Positions 13,364-22,386 of a stretch of 64,000 nucleotides of DNA are shown here, one piece after another. The position numbers and the translations under genes were made by a program. The stretch comes from Atriophallophorus winterbourni (Eukaryota > Platyhelminthes > Trematoda > Plagiorchiida > Microphallidae). The DNA is taken from NCBI GenBank assembly GCA_013407085.1, contig JACCGJ010001293.1:1-64000 (forward strand), in the 5' to 3' direction. Numbering within the stretch: the stretch's first letter is position 1; each line of letters starts with the position of its first letter. The notes below the pieces were generated by a model. It ran no database searches, was not told the DNA's origin, and saw nothing but the letters and a program-made list of their open reading frames with translations.

Positions 13364-14194
13364 CTATTTACTCAGGGCCAATTTATCTACCCGTCGAACC
13401 ACCCCATTCGGAGTAAGCGATTGCTGAGTACTGCAAACATAGTCGAACATAAGCACTGAATGGTCGCTAAGACCCAGGGGAGCCTGGAATTCGATCGCTT
13501 CGATAGATTGTTCCTCCGACGTTAACACCAAATCCAAGACAGAGGGGCGGTCAGAACCACTCCTCCGGGTGCATTCGTGAACATGGTTGTATAACGGGAT
13601 TGAATCTAGTACCTCTCTAAATCGGTATTCTGGTGTTTGTGGGGAGTGATCGTCCCTGAGATAAATGGTGGACAGATTAAAATCACCCATAATAAGTGTC
13701 GTTGCTTGCTGTGTGCGACTCAAGCGCTGAAGCACTTGGATCAACCTATCGTTGTACGATTCCGTAGATGAAGGGGGCCGGTGAACCACACCAATAATGC
13801 AGACTTCACCAGACATCAGTGTTAAAGTGCACCAAATTGTATCCTCGAGCGTGAATTCTGTCTTGTCTATTGGATGGCACTGGAGTCTATTATGGTAATA
13901 AAGAGCAACACCACCACCGCATCTCTCTCGATCGTTCCTTATCAAATTCATATTTGGAATTGATATCTCCGATTCAATCAATTGGGAAGAATACCATGTT
14001 TCTGTATTGGCGATAATGTCAAGTGAGTAGCGCGAACATATCTCGGTTAGCTCAGCTAATTTGTTCGGAAGGCTTTGTGCATTTGTATATAAACATCTTA
14101 TAAAGTTCGTGGTGTTCAAATCATGAAAAGGTATCAGAGGGCCGACTCGGTTAGAGTCGGAATACTCAAGTTTTTTGGAGCTATCGCACGACAT
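13364..14194 (-). pseudogene. CR1 AP-like endonuclease domain
   Basis: The frame reads YTNAQSLPNKLAEL, then DIIANTETW, GGGVALYYH, VHRPPSS, MGDFNLS and LGLSDHSVLMF. These are the ordered blocks of the exonuclease-endonuclease-phosphatase fold of LINE proteins, with the catalytic N, E, D/N and D/H positions present (NAQS, TETW, GDFN, SDH). It nicks target DNA to prime reverse transcription. It ends in a stop four bases before the RT frame begins, so the original fused ORF2 is frameshifted here. Confidence 0.85.
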
Positions 14195-15447
14195 TCAGGT
14201 TGAACCGCATCACTAGGCGTTTGTGGGTCAGTACCATCCGTTAACTTGCTTCCGGCTATTACTTCGGGCAAGCTCAACATGACGTTTTGTGGTAGGTTTT
14301 TTCTATTAGCTTTCCATTCACGTTTGATAGTATCCGTCATTTCGGTTGTGAAGAAGGTCAGCTTTAAAGGGCTAGGACCTTGTCCTTTATAATTGGAAGA
14401 CCGCGGTATCCTAAAAGCATCCACAAGTATGGCATTTTTAATACCAATTGTTTCGGTTAGATATTTCCATTGTTTGTGGTCGTGCTCAGACTTTTCTTGA
14501 GAAGGTACGTCAGCAGCATCTTCCGGAACACCTAGAATTACAATACTTCTCGGATTACATTCTCCACGAGATTACTGCGACGACTTTCGCTCCCACCATG
14601 GTAAGTCTGCATGGATACGACATGTAGTCTCTGGAACACCTCTAAGAATGTAAGCATTTAAGAGTACGTTTTCCAAGTCCTCCGCAGATTGCAGCGTTAT
14701 TCTTAAAAGGCGAGGATCATCCTTGAGAGGAGAATTCAGGTGGCGGTTTAATCGAACTACTGATGAAGGAGTAACTGCGGCCATGCTCATCAGACTGCAG
14801 AGTTTATATCACTCAGCTAAGTCATGTTTTTGCTTAGCTTCAAACAGCGTTTCCTGCGACTCTGTCACGTTAGTACATATAACGCTGAGGTTTACACCCG
14901 CGGATTTTGTTTTATAATGTGAGTCAGTCGTTTTAGTAGCAGTGGTTTTTTTGAGTCCTTTTTCGTTTCCCTTAAGTCGAGGAGTCACTGATCCCAACGA
15001 ACGCCTCCCCGTTTTAGTCACCATCTGCGCGGTTATCTGGGCAAATGTTGGCCTGCTCGAGTATGATGGATTATATACCGGCTCTTCGGCAGTAACCTCT
15101 AAGTCGGGTAACGACGGTGTCTTTATGACGTTTGTTATCAGTTCACTTAGTTTTTGAATACTGGATTCCATTCCATTTAGACGCGTCTCAATATCATATT
15201 CAGGGGTTTTCGTCGCCGAGGCTGACGGTGTTGAATTGGCCTTGCAAACCAGACAGACATAACAAACACCAGGGCAATTATCTCCATTAATAATCGATAC
15301 TAAATCCGAGGTCAGCGATTTGTCGCATTTAGCATGAACTTTCGACAAACAATCGTAATACGTGACAGACTTCGCCTTAGGACTTACCGACTTTCGGCAA
15401 ACCGCACACATGCAGCCCGGTGCGCTTTGTTTTCGTTTTGGGGTCAT
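14160..15447 (-). pseudogene. CR1 ORF1: PHD-like zinc finger protein, frameshifted
   Basis: I chose the ATG at 15447 (MTPKRKQ), because the preceding 40 codons in the same frame look non-coding. The N-terminal part has paired cysteines CAVC, a DC..VHAKC block and CYVCLVC, a PHD/zinc-finger arrangement common in CR1 ORF1 proteins. A short helical stretch (about 'RLNGMESSIQKLSELITNVI') could oligomerise. The frame stops at 14809 and resumes in another frame at 14790-14572 (RLLRITLQSAEDLENVL). It then continues through 14580-14134 with RSIVILGVPED and PLKLTFFTTEM blocks. The protein is expected to bind element RNA. The two RNA-binding-like blocks look like an internal duplication. Confidence 0.65.
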
Positions 15448-15903
15448 CCGGTCAAGGTTATGAGCAGCACTGTTCAGTGGTTTGTGCACTAGCATTGGCT
15501 CGGTCGAGCGATCGATGATGAATATAGTGTGCGCGACAAAAACTTCAGTGTTCACGAAAAAGAGCAAAATCAGAATTTAATCCGGTGATACTCTTCGGTA
15601 GTTGATCGCACGATGTTGGAAGTATGACCAGTCGACGGCGAAGAATAAGATCTTTCCGATGACGTTATTCCCTTTGAGGACTTGAAGAGTATTAACAGAG
15701 TTGCGCGCGTAGATCCAATATGGGAAAATCACGATAAATCCCAATTTGCTCGTATCATCGAATACCGCTACAGGAGTGGTATATCCAGAAAGCCGACTTC
15801 GAGAGGAGTCCAACAACGTATAATATGTCCACGTAAGTGTAAGTTTAAGAACAGTATATCCTGATAATCAGGAGCTCAAAATAATGCGACCGCATGGCAC
15901 TGA

Positions 15904-15957
15904 ACAATATCGTCTGATTTCACAATATCGTCTGATTTCACAATATCGTCTGATTTG
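15904..15957 (+). repeat. Three tandem copies of an 18-bp unit
   Basis: The unit CAATATCGTCTGATTTCA is repeated three times almost perfectly. No function is suggested. Confidence 0.9.
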
Positions 15958-15999
15958 CAAGACGAGAAGGGAAATTATTTACCTACTCATCGGATTGGA

Positions 16000-16560
16000 T
16001 GGCTAGTCTTTCAACCATGATGATTTGATCCCACATACAAGGTCATGATCTCCTCATTCGTGACCTGCTGTTTGTCGACGATGCAGCCATCGTTGCTCAC
16101 TGTCAATAAGGTGTTCGGTCGTTAATTGCCTGTTTTTCATTGGCGTGCGACAAATTTAGTTTGACAATCAGTGTGAGCAATACCAATCTCATTAGACAAC
16201 GCACCGTATTGCCCGAATCATCATTGTTGAAAACTGTCAGCATGTAAAAGTATATCATTTCACATATTTTGGTTCAACTATTGCTGATAAACTCTCGTTG
16301 GACAAGGAGATGGATAAGCTGATTGCTAGAGCTATTGCCATCCGGTCCAGTTTAAACTGTTATTTCTGAGTTAATCACAAGACAAAATGATGGTATACTG
16401 CGCGTGCGTATTCAATGCTTTCCTGTATGCCAGCAAAACCTGGATCATCCACGCATGACATGGAAGAAAGGTGAATGCTCCCTATTTAAGTGACATGCAT
16501 CGTGGATGGATAATATGCAAATGCATAAATGCTTTTTAAGGCTGGTCTACTGAGTTTATC
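16000..16560 (+). mobile_element. Decayed RTE-like reverse-transcriptase relic
   Basis: Translating all plus frames gives, in order, RDLLFVDDAAIVAH (the RT active-site box), FSLTISVSNTNLI, YFGSTIADKLSLDKEMD-like text split over two frames, and a fragment starting TRQNDGILRV. This order is that of RTE-type LINE RTs. It is broken by frameshifts and stops. It lies head to head with the CR1 element that ends at 15567. Confidence 0.65.
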
Positions 16561-17720
16561 AACCTTACTATGAAGGCGCGACCCCTAATTATGTAATGAA
16601 ACACGAACCTATTACAATTATCTATGATAGATGAAATTAGGAAGTAGACAGCTCGTCCTTCAAATAGGCATGACTACACTTTACAATAACCTCAGTATTT
16701 GGAGAAAAATTGATCTTAACAACTCACTTCGGTAGACACTGTGGTGAGAGTTATCTTCAAGCTGCGATGGAGCATATGCTGCTGCTGATGCTAAATGTAG
16801 AACATTAACGACAATGTCGCTGTTGTTCTCCAACTTCGGACTGCTCAATAATTCGAAACGTTGTGAAGCATGAAATCGTCATTCGCTTCTGATGAACTTT
16901 CGTGCTCGGCATCAACCAAAGGCAAGAAAAAGTGGAAACACTCGTTATTTTACAATTTAAATTGAAGTGTTAGGAATCAGTCTTTATAATTGATTTGAAA
17001 GCTGATCAAAACTAAGTTAATGCGAATGATATCTATAGCACAATATAATTAGGTAAACAAAGGTTGAGATAGTTCCATGATTCTCGGAAATGTATGTTAA
17101 AAGTTACATCAAACAAATGCTGAAAGATTATTAAACTAGGTTCTCATTATTAAAATCGATCGGAAAAGTTTTGTTTGTTTAAGGTCTATTTCCGTTTTTT
17201 ATAGTTGACAATGATGTTGATATTTCACTAAAACGATATCGAATTTACGCATGATCGATATTTGTATGATATTAAAATGATTTCAGAACCCTTCGTCAAT
17301 TATATGTGAACAGCCGTATGGTGGCAAACAGTTCCGCAGGAAAAGATCTGATTTCAGTGACCCGAACTAAACTTCCAAATGGCTCAACGAATTACATCAG
17401 TGACGATTTATTGCGCGGTAAATCTGCGAATTCGACGCAAATGAACACTCAACTTCAAGTGGAAGTTGAACCTCCTTATCACGTGAGAATACGAATATTA
17501 CATGCTTAAGCTAATTGAAAATAATATATATATATATTATTTATTTATAATATTATATTATTTATGTATTATTTCAAGAACGCTCAATTTAATTGGTTTA
17601 TCTGTCAGAAATCGACTGGAATAAGTTTCGAACTGATCGCAGATTTACAATGAACAAACAAACTTGAATGCATTCGGTTAAAGGAGGTTTTATGTAACTT
17701 TTCAATTCTGACACAGAGGA
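16561..17720. other. No gene recognised; flank of the LTR array
   Basis: AT-rich sequence. The open frame 17306-17509 has no recognisable domain. The five bases before the first LTR (17716-17720, gagga) do not match those after the last LTR (26802-26806, agtga), so no target-site duplication is seen for the array. Confidence 0.5.
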
Positions 17721-18072
17721 TGTTGCTTCTTTCTGTTCCGTCAATGTCGCCTTCCACACTGTTTTTCTGACCTGTCATTATCATATTGCTTTATGGACTC
17801 TTTTGCTTATTTTGACCTTGATTTACTGCGCACAATTTGTCGTAATCTCGATTGCGTGAGACGGTCGTACATTTGAACCTGATTTGATTTTGACTCGTGT
17901 ACGTAACTTGGTACGTACACGATATTGTTTTGATATTGACCCGGATCTAACCCGGTTAACCCAATAATTGAGTACCGCTTTTGTTGACAAATCTTCGTTG
18001 GTTCTGAAATACCTGGGATTTTGCGCGTAACTCCATATTGGGGAATTCCTTGATTCTCAATAAGAATCAACA
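17721..18072 (+). repeat. LTR 1 of the BEL/Pao tandem array (37-nt segment missing)
   Basis: 352 bp, starting TGTTG and ending CAACA. It is nearly identical to LTR 2 (19115-19504) except that 37 bases are missing at the junction 17972/17973; LTR 2 retains them at 19367-19403. No polypurine tract lies in front, as expected for the left end of the array. Confidence 0.88.
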
Positions 18073-18151
18073 GTACTCAATTAATACTACAAAGTGCTCA
18101 ATTAATTCGGAGTGTTCATCCGTCTTCGTAAATTTCGATTCGACATTTTGA

Positions 18152-19270
18152 ATGCATTCGTCAAGAAATCGTATAGTAGCTGAAATGTTCAATAAAGGTT
18201 TTACCAAGTCGCTGGAGAACGAAGACAATTTCGCTAATGATTCTCCTTACAGTTCATTTTCTCCATCTTTGCAAACATACGGACACCGTTTCGCTGAACC
18301 AGCAGAAGCAAGACTCGACGAAATGGAAAGAAAACGAAAAGCAAGAGAGCGAAGAAAATTAGAGCAGGAAATTGCTATCGATGAAATTGAAATTGAGATA
18401 AAGGAGAAAAAAATTAGAAAACTTTATTTAGAAAGAATGCTGAGTCTTCTTAACGATGACGAAAATTATTTCGAAAATATTGTCGCCACCGAGGTTCGAA
18501 CCCGGGACCTCACTCCCCCCAGCGAAGCACATAACCACTGCACCACGACCACATTGACCTGTCGTCCAATCCCAAATATCCAAAGGTTAGACTGCAATAG
18601 CTCTGGTGAACCAGAAATTTCGGTTGATGTGTTTGAACGAAAGGCACCCGTTGCAGATGTTGATGACTTTGTCACGATTCAGCCTTTCTCACAAAGTTGT
18701 GGACGTCCTGCTTGTTTTATTTCGCATTGTTATAATCGTGATAATATGACCACTGATTTTACTGAGACTGATTTGACGACGCGATCAGGTCTGTTGAAGA
18801 CACATCTGGATATTCCCACGAAACTGGTATTTGATTCCGGATTTGACGGGGAACCTGGCCGAGCTGCTGAGATGTCCATTTCACGTGATCGGTGGAACAG
18901 TCCGGAAGGTTGCGGTGGTGATACATCGAAATATGAAGTGTCACCAGTCGACGTGATCAGTATTTATGCTGATTCGAATTCCCGTGTGTGTGCATCGGAG
19001 CAAAATCTTGTTAATGTCAAAATACCTTCGATTGACATGTGTGCAGATCTGATGAAGGATGAAAGGAACAGAAAGTCCGCGTGGAACGAAAGCCATGCTG
19101 GCTTTGGGGGGCGGTGTTGCTTCTTTCTGTTCCGTCAATGTCGCCTTCCACACTGTTTTTCTGACCTGTCATTATCATATTGCTTTATGGACTCTTTTGC
19201 TTATTTTGACCTTGATTTACTGCGCACAATTTGTCGTAATCTCGATTGCGTGGGACGGTCGTACATTTGA
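18152..19270 (+). CDS. Gag-like protein of a short (non-autonomous) BEL/Pao unit, copy 1
   Basis: 372 codons starting MHSSRNRIVAEM. Residues about 50-105 are a strongly charged predicted coiled coil (KRKARERRKLEQE, IEIEIKEKKIRK), in the same position and style as the coiled coil near the N-terminus of the full-length element's gag at 20998. Residues about 110-134 are the translated antisense of a tRNA-like sequence. The remaining part is acidic and serine-rich, with no zinc knuckle, protease or RT. The ORF does not stop before the polypurine tract GGGGGGCGG. It runs through it into LTR 2 and stops about 155 bases inside. A structural or accessory role in particle assembly is an inference. Only nine residues differ from copy 2, so the unit duplicated recently or is under constraint. 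Confidence 0.65.
   Translation: MHSSRNRIVAEMFNKGFTKSLENEDNFANDSPYSSFSPSLQTYGHRFAEPAEARLDEMERKRKARERRKLEQEIAIDEIEIEIKEKKIRKLYLERMLSLLNDDENYFENIVATEVRTRDLTPPSEAHNHCTTTTLTCRPIPNIQRLDCNSSGEPEISVDVFERKAPVADVDDFVTIQPFSQSCGRPACFISHCYNRDNMTTDFTETDLTTRSGLLKTHLDIPTKLVFDSGFDGEPGRAAEMSISRDRWNSPEGCGGDTSKYEVSPVDVISIYADSNSRVCASEQNLVNVKIPSIDMCADLMKDERNRKSAWNESHAGFGGRCCFFLFRQCRLPHCFSDLSLSYCFMDSFAYFDLDLLRTICRNLDCVGRSYI
18482..18552 (-). other. tRNA-like (SINE head-like) sequence inside the gag-like ORF, copy 1
   Basis: On the minus strand it holds a pol III A box (TGGTGCAGTGG) and B box (GGTTCGAACCT). A cloverleaf can be drawn: an acceptor stem with six of seven pairs, a D arm with wobble pairs, a T arm CCGGG-TTCGAAC-CTCGG, and an eight-base G-rich anticodon loop. 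The oversized loop and poor D stem argue against a working tRNA and for a tRNA-derived SINE head or fossil. Confidence 0.65.
19106..19114 (+). other. Polypurine tract before LTR 2
   Basis: GGGGGGCGG immediately upstream of TGTTG. The same tract precedes LTR 3 (20554-20562) and, with one more G, LTR 4 (26422-26431). It is the expected plus-strand priming site of an LTR retrotransposon. Confidence 0.75.
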
Positions 19271-19504
19271 ACCTGATTTGATTTTGACTCGTGTACGTAA
19301 CTTGGTACGTACACGATATTGTTTTGATATTGACCCGGATCTAACCCGGTTAACCCAATAATTGAGGTATGTTTTTCCAGTTATTTTGATTGCCTCAATA
19401 TAGTACCGCTTTTGTTGACAAATCCTCGTTGGTTCTGAAATACCTGGGATTTTGCGCGTAACTCCATATTGGGGAATTTCCTTGATTCTCAATAAGAATC
19501 AACA
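19115..19504 (+). repeat. LTR 2 of the array
   Basis: 390 bp, TGTTG...CAACA, shared between the two short units. It holds the 37-nt segment 19367-19403 bounded by GTATGT and TATAG, together with the seven-base inverted repeat ATTGAGG (19361-19367) / CCTCAAT (19393-19399). The start of its U3 is also translated as the end of the upstream ORF. Confidence 0.9.
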
Positions 19505-19599
19505 GTACTCAATTAATACTACAAAGTACTCAATTTACAAAGTGCTCAATTAATTCGGAGTGTTCATCCGTCTTCGTAAATTTCGATTCGACATTTTGA

Positions 19600-20718
19600 A
19601 TGCATTCGTCAAGAAATCGTATAGTAGCTGAAATGTTCAATAAAGGTTTTACCAAGTCGCTGGAGAACGAAGACAATTTCGCTAATGATTCTCCTTACAG
19701 TTCATTTTCTCCATCTTTGCAAACATACGGACACCGTTTCGCTGAACCAGCAGAAGCAAGACTCGACGAAATGGAAATAAAACGAAAAGCAAGAGAGCGA
19801 AGAAAATTAGAGCAGGAAATTGCTATCGATGAAATTGAAATTGAGATAAAGGAGAGAAAAATTAGAAAACTTTATTTAGAAAGAATGCTGAGTCTTCTTA
19901 ACGATGACGAAAATTATTTCGAAAATATTGTCGCCACCGAGGTTCGAACCCGGGACCTCACTCCCCCCAACGAAGCACATAACCACTGCACCACGACCAC
20001 ATTGACCTCTCGTCCAATCCCAAATATCCAAAGGTTAGACTGCAATAGCTCTGGTGAACCAGAAATTTCGGTTGATGTGTTTGAACGAAAGGCACCCGTT
20101 GCAGATGTTGATGACTTTGTCACGATTCAGCCTTTCTCACAAAGTTGTGGACGTCCGGCTTGTTTTATTTCGCATTGTTATAATCGTGATAATATGACCA
20201 CTGATTTTACTGAGACTGATTTGACGACGCGATCAGGTCTGTTGAAGACACATCTGGATATTCCCACGAAACTGGTATTTGATTCCGGATTTGACGGGGA
20301 ACCTGGCCGAGCTGCTGAGATGTCCATTTCACGTGATCGGTGGAACATTCCGGAAGGTTGCGGTGGTGATACATCGAACTATGAAGTGTCACCAGTCGAC
20401 GTGATCAGTATTTATGCTGATTCGAATTCCCGTGTGTGTGCATCGGAGCAAAATCTTGTTAATGTCAAAATACCTTCGATTGACATGTGTGCAGATCTGA
20501 TGAAGGATGGAAGGAACAGAAAGTCCGCGTGGAACGAAAGCCATGCTGGCTTTGGGGGGCGGTGTTGCTTCTTTCTGTTCCGTCAATGTCGCCTTCCACA
20601 CTGTTTTTCTGACCTGTCATTATTGTATTGCTTTATGGACTCTTTTGCTTATTTTGACCTTGATTTACTGCGCACAATTTGTCGTAATCTCGATTGCGTG
20701 AGACGATCGTACATTTGA
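19600..20718 (+). CDS. Gag-like protein of a short BEL/Pao unit, copy 2
   Basis: 372 codons, 363 of them identical to the ORF at 18152, and exactly 1448 bases downstream. The same charged coiled-coil region, tRNA-like insert and overlap with the following LTR are present. The leader before the ORF contains a 16-base extra repeat (ACTCAATTTACAAAGT type) compared with copy 1. Because both copies stay fully open over 372 codons, including the tRNA-derived part, the ORF may still be translated, but very recent duplication explains it as well. Confidence 0.65.
   Translation: MHSSRNRIVAEMFNKGFTKSLENEDNFANDSPYSSFSPSLQTYGHRFAEPAEARLDEMEIKRKARERRKLEQEIAIDEIEIEIKERKIRKLYLERMLSLLNDDENYFENIVATEVRTRDLTPPNEAHNHCTTTTLTSRPIPNIQRLDCNSSGEPEISVDVFERKAPVADVDDFVTIQPFSQSCGRPACFISHCYNRDNMTTDFTETDLTTRSGLLKTHLDIPTKLVFDSGFDGEPGRAAEMSISRDRWNIPEGCGGDTSNYEVSPVDVISIYADSNSRVCASEQNLVNVKIPSIDMCADLMKDGRNRKSAWNESHAGFGGRCCFFLFRQCRLPHCFSDLSLLYCFMDSFAYFDLDLLRTICRNLDCVRRSYI
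19930..20000 (-). other. tRNA-like sequence inside the gag-like ORF, copy 2
   Basis: Same A box and B box as in copy 1, with one base change in the anticodon-loop side (AACGAAG instead of AGCGAAG on the plus strand). Confidence 0.65.
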
Positions 20719-20948
20719 ACCTGATTTGATTTTGACTCGTGTACGTAACTTGGTACGTACACGATATTGTTTTGATATTGACCCGGATCTAACCCGGTTA
20801 ACCCAATAATTGAGGTGTTTTTCAGTTATTTTGATTGCCTCAATATAGTACCGCTTTTGTTGACAAATCTTCGTTGGTTCTGAAATACCTGGGATTTTGC
20901 GCGTAACTCCATATTGGGGAATTCCTTGATTCTCAATAAGAATCAATA
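20563..20948 (+). repeat. LTR 3, shared by short unit 2 and the full-length element
   Basis: 386 bp, TGTTG...CAATA. Its U3 is the short-unit type, but it serves as the 5' LTR of the autonomous element, whose 3' LTR (26432-26801) has a different U3. The intron-like segment is 34 nt here (20815-20848). Confidence 0.9.
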
Positions 20949-20997
20949 GTACTCAAATATTTTATTTCGTGGAGAATCCTTCGATCATCGCTGGATT

Positions 20998-22386
20998 TTG
21001 GCTCGACATTTGGTTCACACAACGGAGAATATCTCATTTTCAAATATGCCTAGAACCAGATCTGGCAAGTCGTCTAACCGTTTGAATGACGTTACCCTGA
21101 ATCCCGTTCCCATTCCTGAACTCCCTAGTACTGAATTTTCTAACTCGCATTTTCATGATTCTATGTGTTTTTCTATGCTCCCATCTCATTCCATTGAAAA
21201 TTGCGATAATTTATCTGTCACTTCCGCTACCTTAATTTCTAACCAGCACCGTCCTCCTAGGTTAGATGACGCCGGTAGTGTAAGTTCTAATGCAGTCAAA
21301 TCGCGAAAAGATCAGCGTCGGCAGTTAGCTAAGGAAGTACACGACGAAGAGTTAGCTATTGAAACGAAAGAGCTAGAGATCCGCAGGCGCAGTCTAGATG
21401 CTAAGCGTAAGATGATGCATGATTTCGATTCGTCCGACGAAGATGTTAAATGTGATATCGGTCGAGACACTTTCGTGATGCGTGAAGAAAAAATCTGCCC
21501 CTTACGACAAACTATGGTTGAGAGTCCGGTTTCCGTTAGTTCGATGTTGCGTGAGGCTCCGATGAATGCAGCGGGCTCGAGGCGAAACTATGATACGCAT
21601 GTTGACGGATTGCCTAAAATAGACATTGAAAGGTTCGATGGCAATCCAACAGATTTCTGCAAATTTATCAAAGCCTTTGAACTGACTGTCGATGACCGCG
21701 TAACTAGCGAAAATCGCAAGTTGATGTACTTGCTACATTATTGCGTTGGCGATGCGAAGAGCGCAATTGAACATTGTATTTACCTCCCGGATAGCGAAGG
21801 ATATTGTCAAGCCCGACGCATCCTTAAGACGAAGTTCGGTCGCCCACATGATATCGTCCAGTCTTTTTTGAAAGAGATTCTCAATGGCGATATCATTAAT
21901 CAGAATAACATCGGTTCGCTTCGAAACCTGACACGCAGACTGCGCAATTGCGAGCTTGCTCTTGGACAGTTGAATCGCTTGAGCGAACTAAACAATACGA
22001 CAAATTTGAAGTTAATTGTCGAGCGCTTGCCCAAACATTTGCGTTACAAGTGGGCTGAGTGCGTTGATGAAATCATTCGATTTGACGGAGAGCCCACCTT
22101 TGGGGATTTAGTTCGTTTCTTGGAGAGACAAGTCTCAATGGCTACTAGCTGTTTCGGTGCTTTAGCTAGTGGACGTGAAGCGAAGGCTGGTCCACTGACA
22201 CATGCGAATACTCGAAGAATTCGATTGAATGTCACTTCAACAACTGAGACATCGCGATGCCCACAGTGCTCCATGACACATGCGTTACAAAATTGTACAT
22301 CGTTCGGCAGTCTGTCTTATGCTGAAAGGATTAACAGACTTAAATTTCTAAACTCTGCTTCAACTGCTTTCAAGCAAACCACATAG
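20998..22386 (+). CDS. gag: BEL/Pao Gag (capsid-like part)
   Basis: 462 codons. The more likely start is an internal methionine (MPRTRSGKSS) soon after the first open codon. It contains a charged coiled coil (KEVHDEELAIETKELEIRRR), then the DUF1759-type capsid domain with PKIDIERFDGNPTDFCKFI, LLHYCVGDAKSAI, RRILKTKFGRPHDIVQSFL and LIVERLPKHLRYKW. Near the end RCPQCSMTHALQNC precedes the nucleocapsid part. The frame stops at 22386, but a shift at about 22350 opens the zinc-knuckle frame. Gag builds the particle and packages RNA. Confidence 0.85.
   Translation: MARHLVHTTENISFSNMPRTRSGKSSNRLNDVTLNPVPIPELPSTEFSNSHFHDSMCFSMLPSHSIENCDNLSVTSATLISNQHRPPRLDDAGSVSSNAVKSRKDQRRQLAKEVHDEELAIETKELEIRRRSLDAKRKMMHDFDSSDEDVKCDIGRDTFVMREEKICPLRQTMVESPVSVSSMLREAPMNAAGSRRNYDTHVDGLPKIDIERFDGNPTDFCKFIKAFELTVDDRVTSENRKLMYLLHYCVGDAKSAIEHCIYLPDSEGYCQARRILKTKFGRPHDIVQSFLKEILNGDIINQNNIGSLRNLTRRLRNCELALGQLNRLSELNNTTNLKLIVERLPKHLRYKWAECVDEIIRFDGEPTFGDLVRFLERQVSMATSCFGALASGREAKAGPLTHANTRRIRLNVTSTTETSRCPQCSMTHALQNCTSFGSLSYAERINRLKFLNSASTAFKQTT

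Larger units (their letters stand above)
11190..15567 (-). mobile_element. Nearly complete CR1-like non-LTR retrotransposon
   Basis: On the minus strand the order is ORF1 (PHD-like zinc finger), endonuclease, reverse transcriptase, then a 3' untranslated region ending in a short TTTGAA-type repeat tail at about 11195-11222. This order and the RT motifs fit the CR1 group. The element is broken by a few small changes: a frameshift in ORF1 near 14800, one at the endonuclease-RT junction near 13362, one in a run of nine G at 12155-12163, and a TGA (11423-11421) where related copies have a tryptophan codon. All except the last could be single-base indels. A related 5'-truncated copy at 47805-48484 has the same kind of 3' tail. 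Confidence 0.85.

Noticed and set aside
15904..15957. CRISPR-like short repeats
   Set aside because: Only three contiguous units without spacers, in a eukaryotic genome; a small tandem repeat.
18482..18552. Functional tRNA gene
   Set aside because: Eight-base G-rich anticodon loop, weak D stem and location inside a repeated element; kept only as a tRNA-like sequence.
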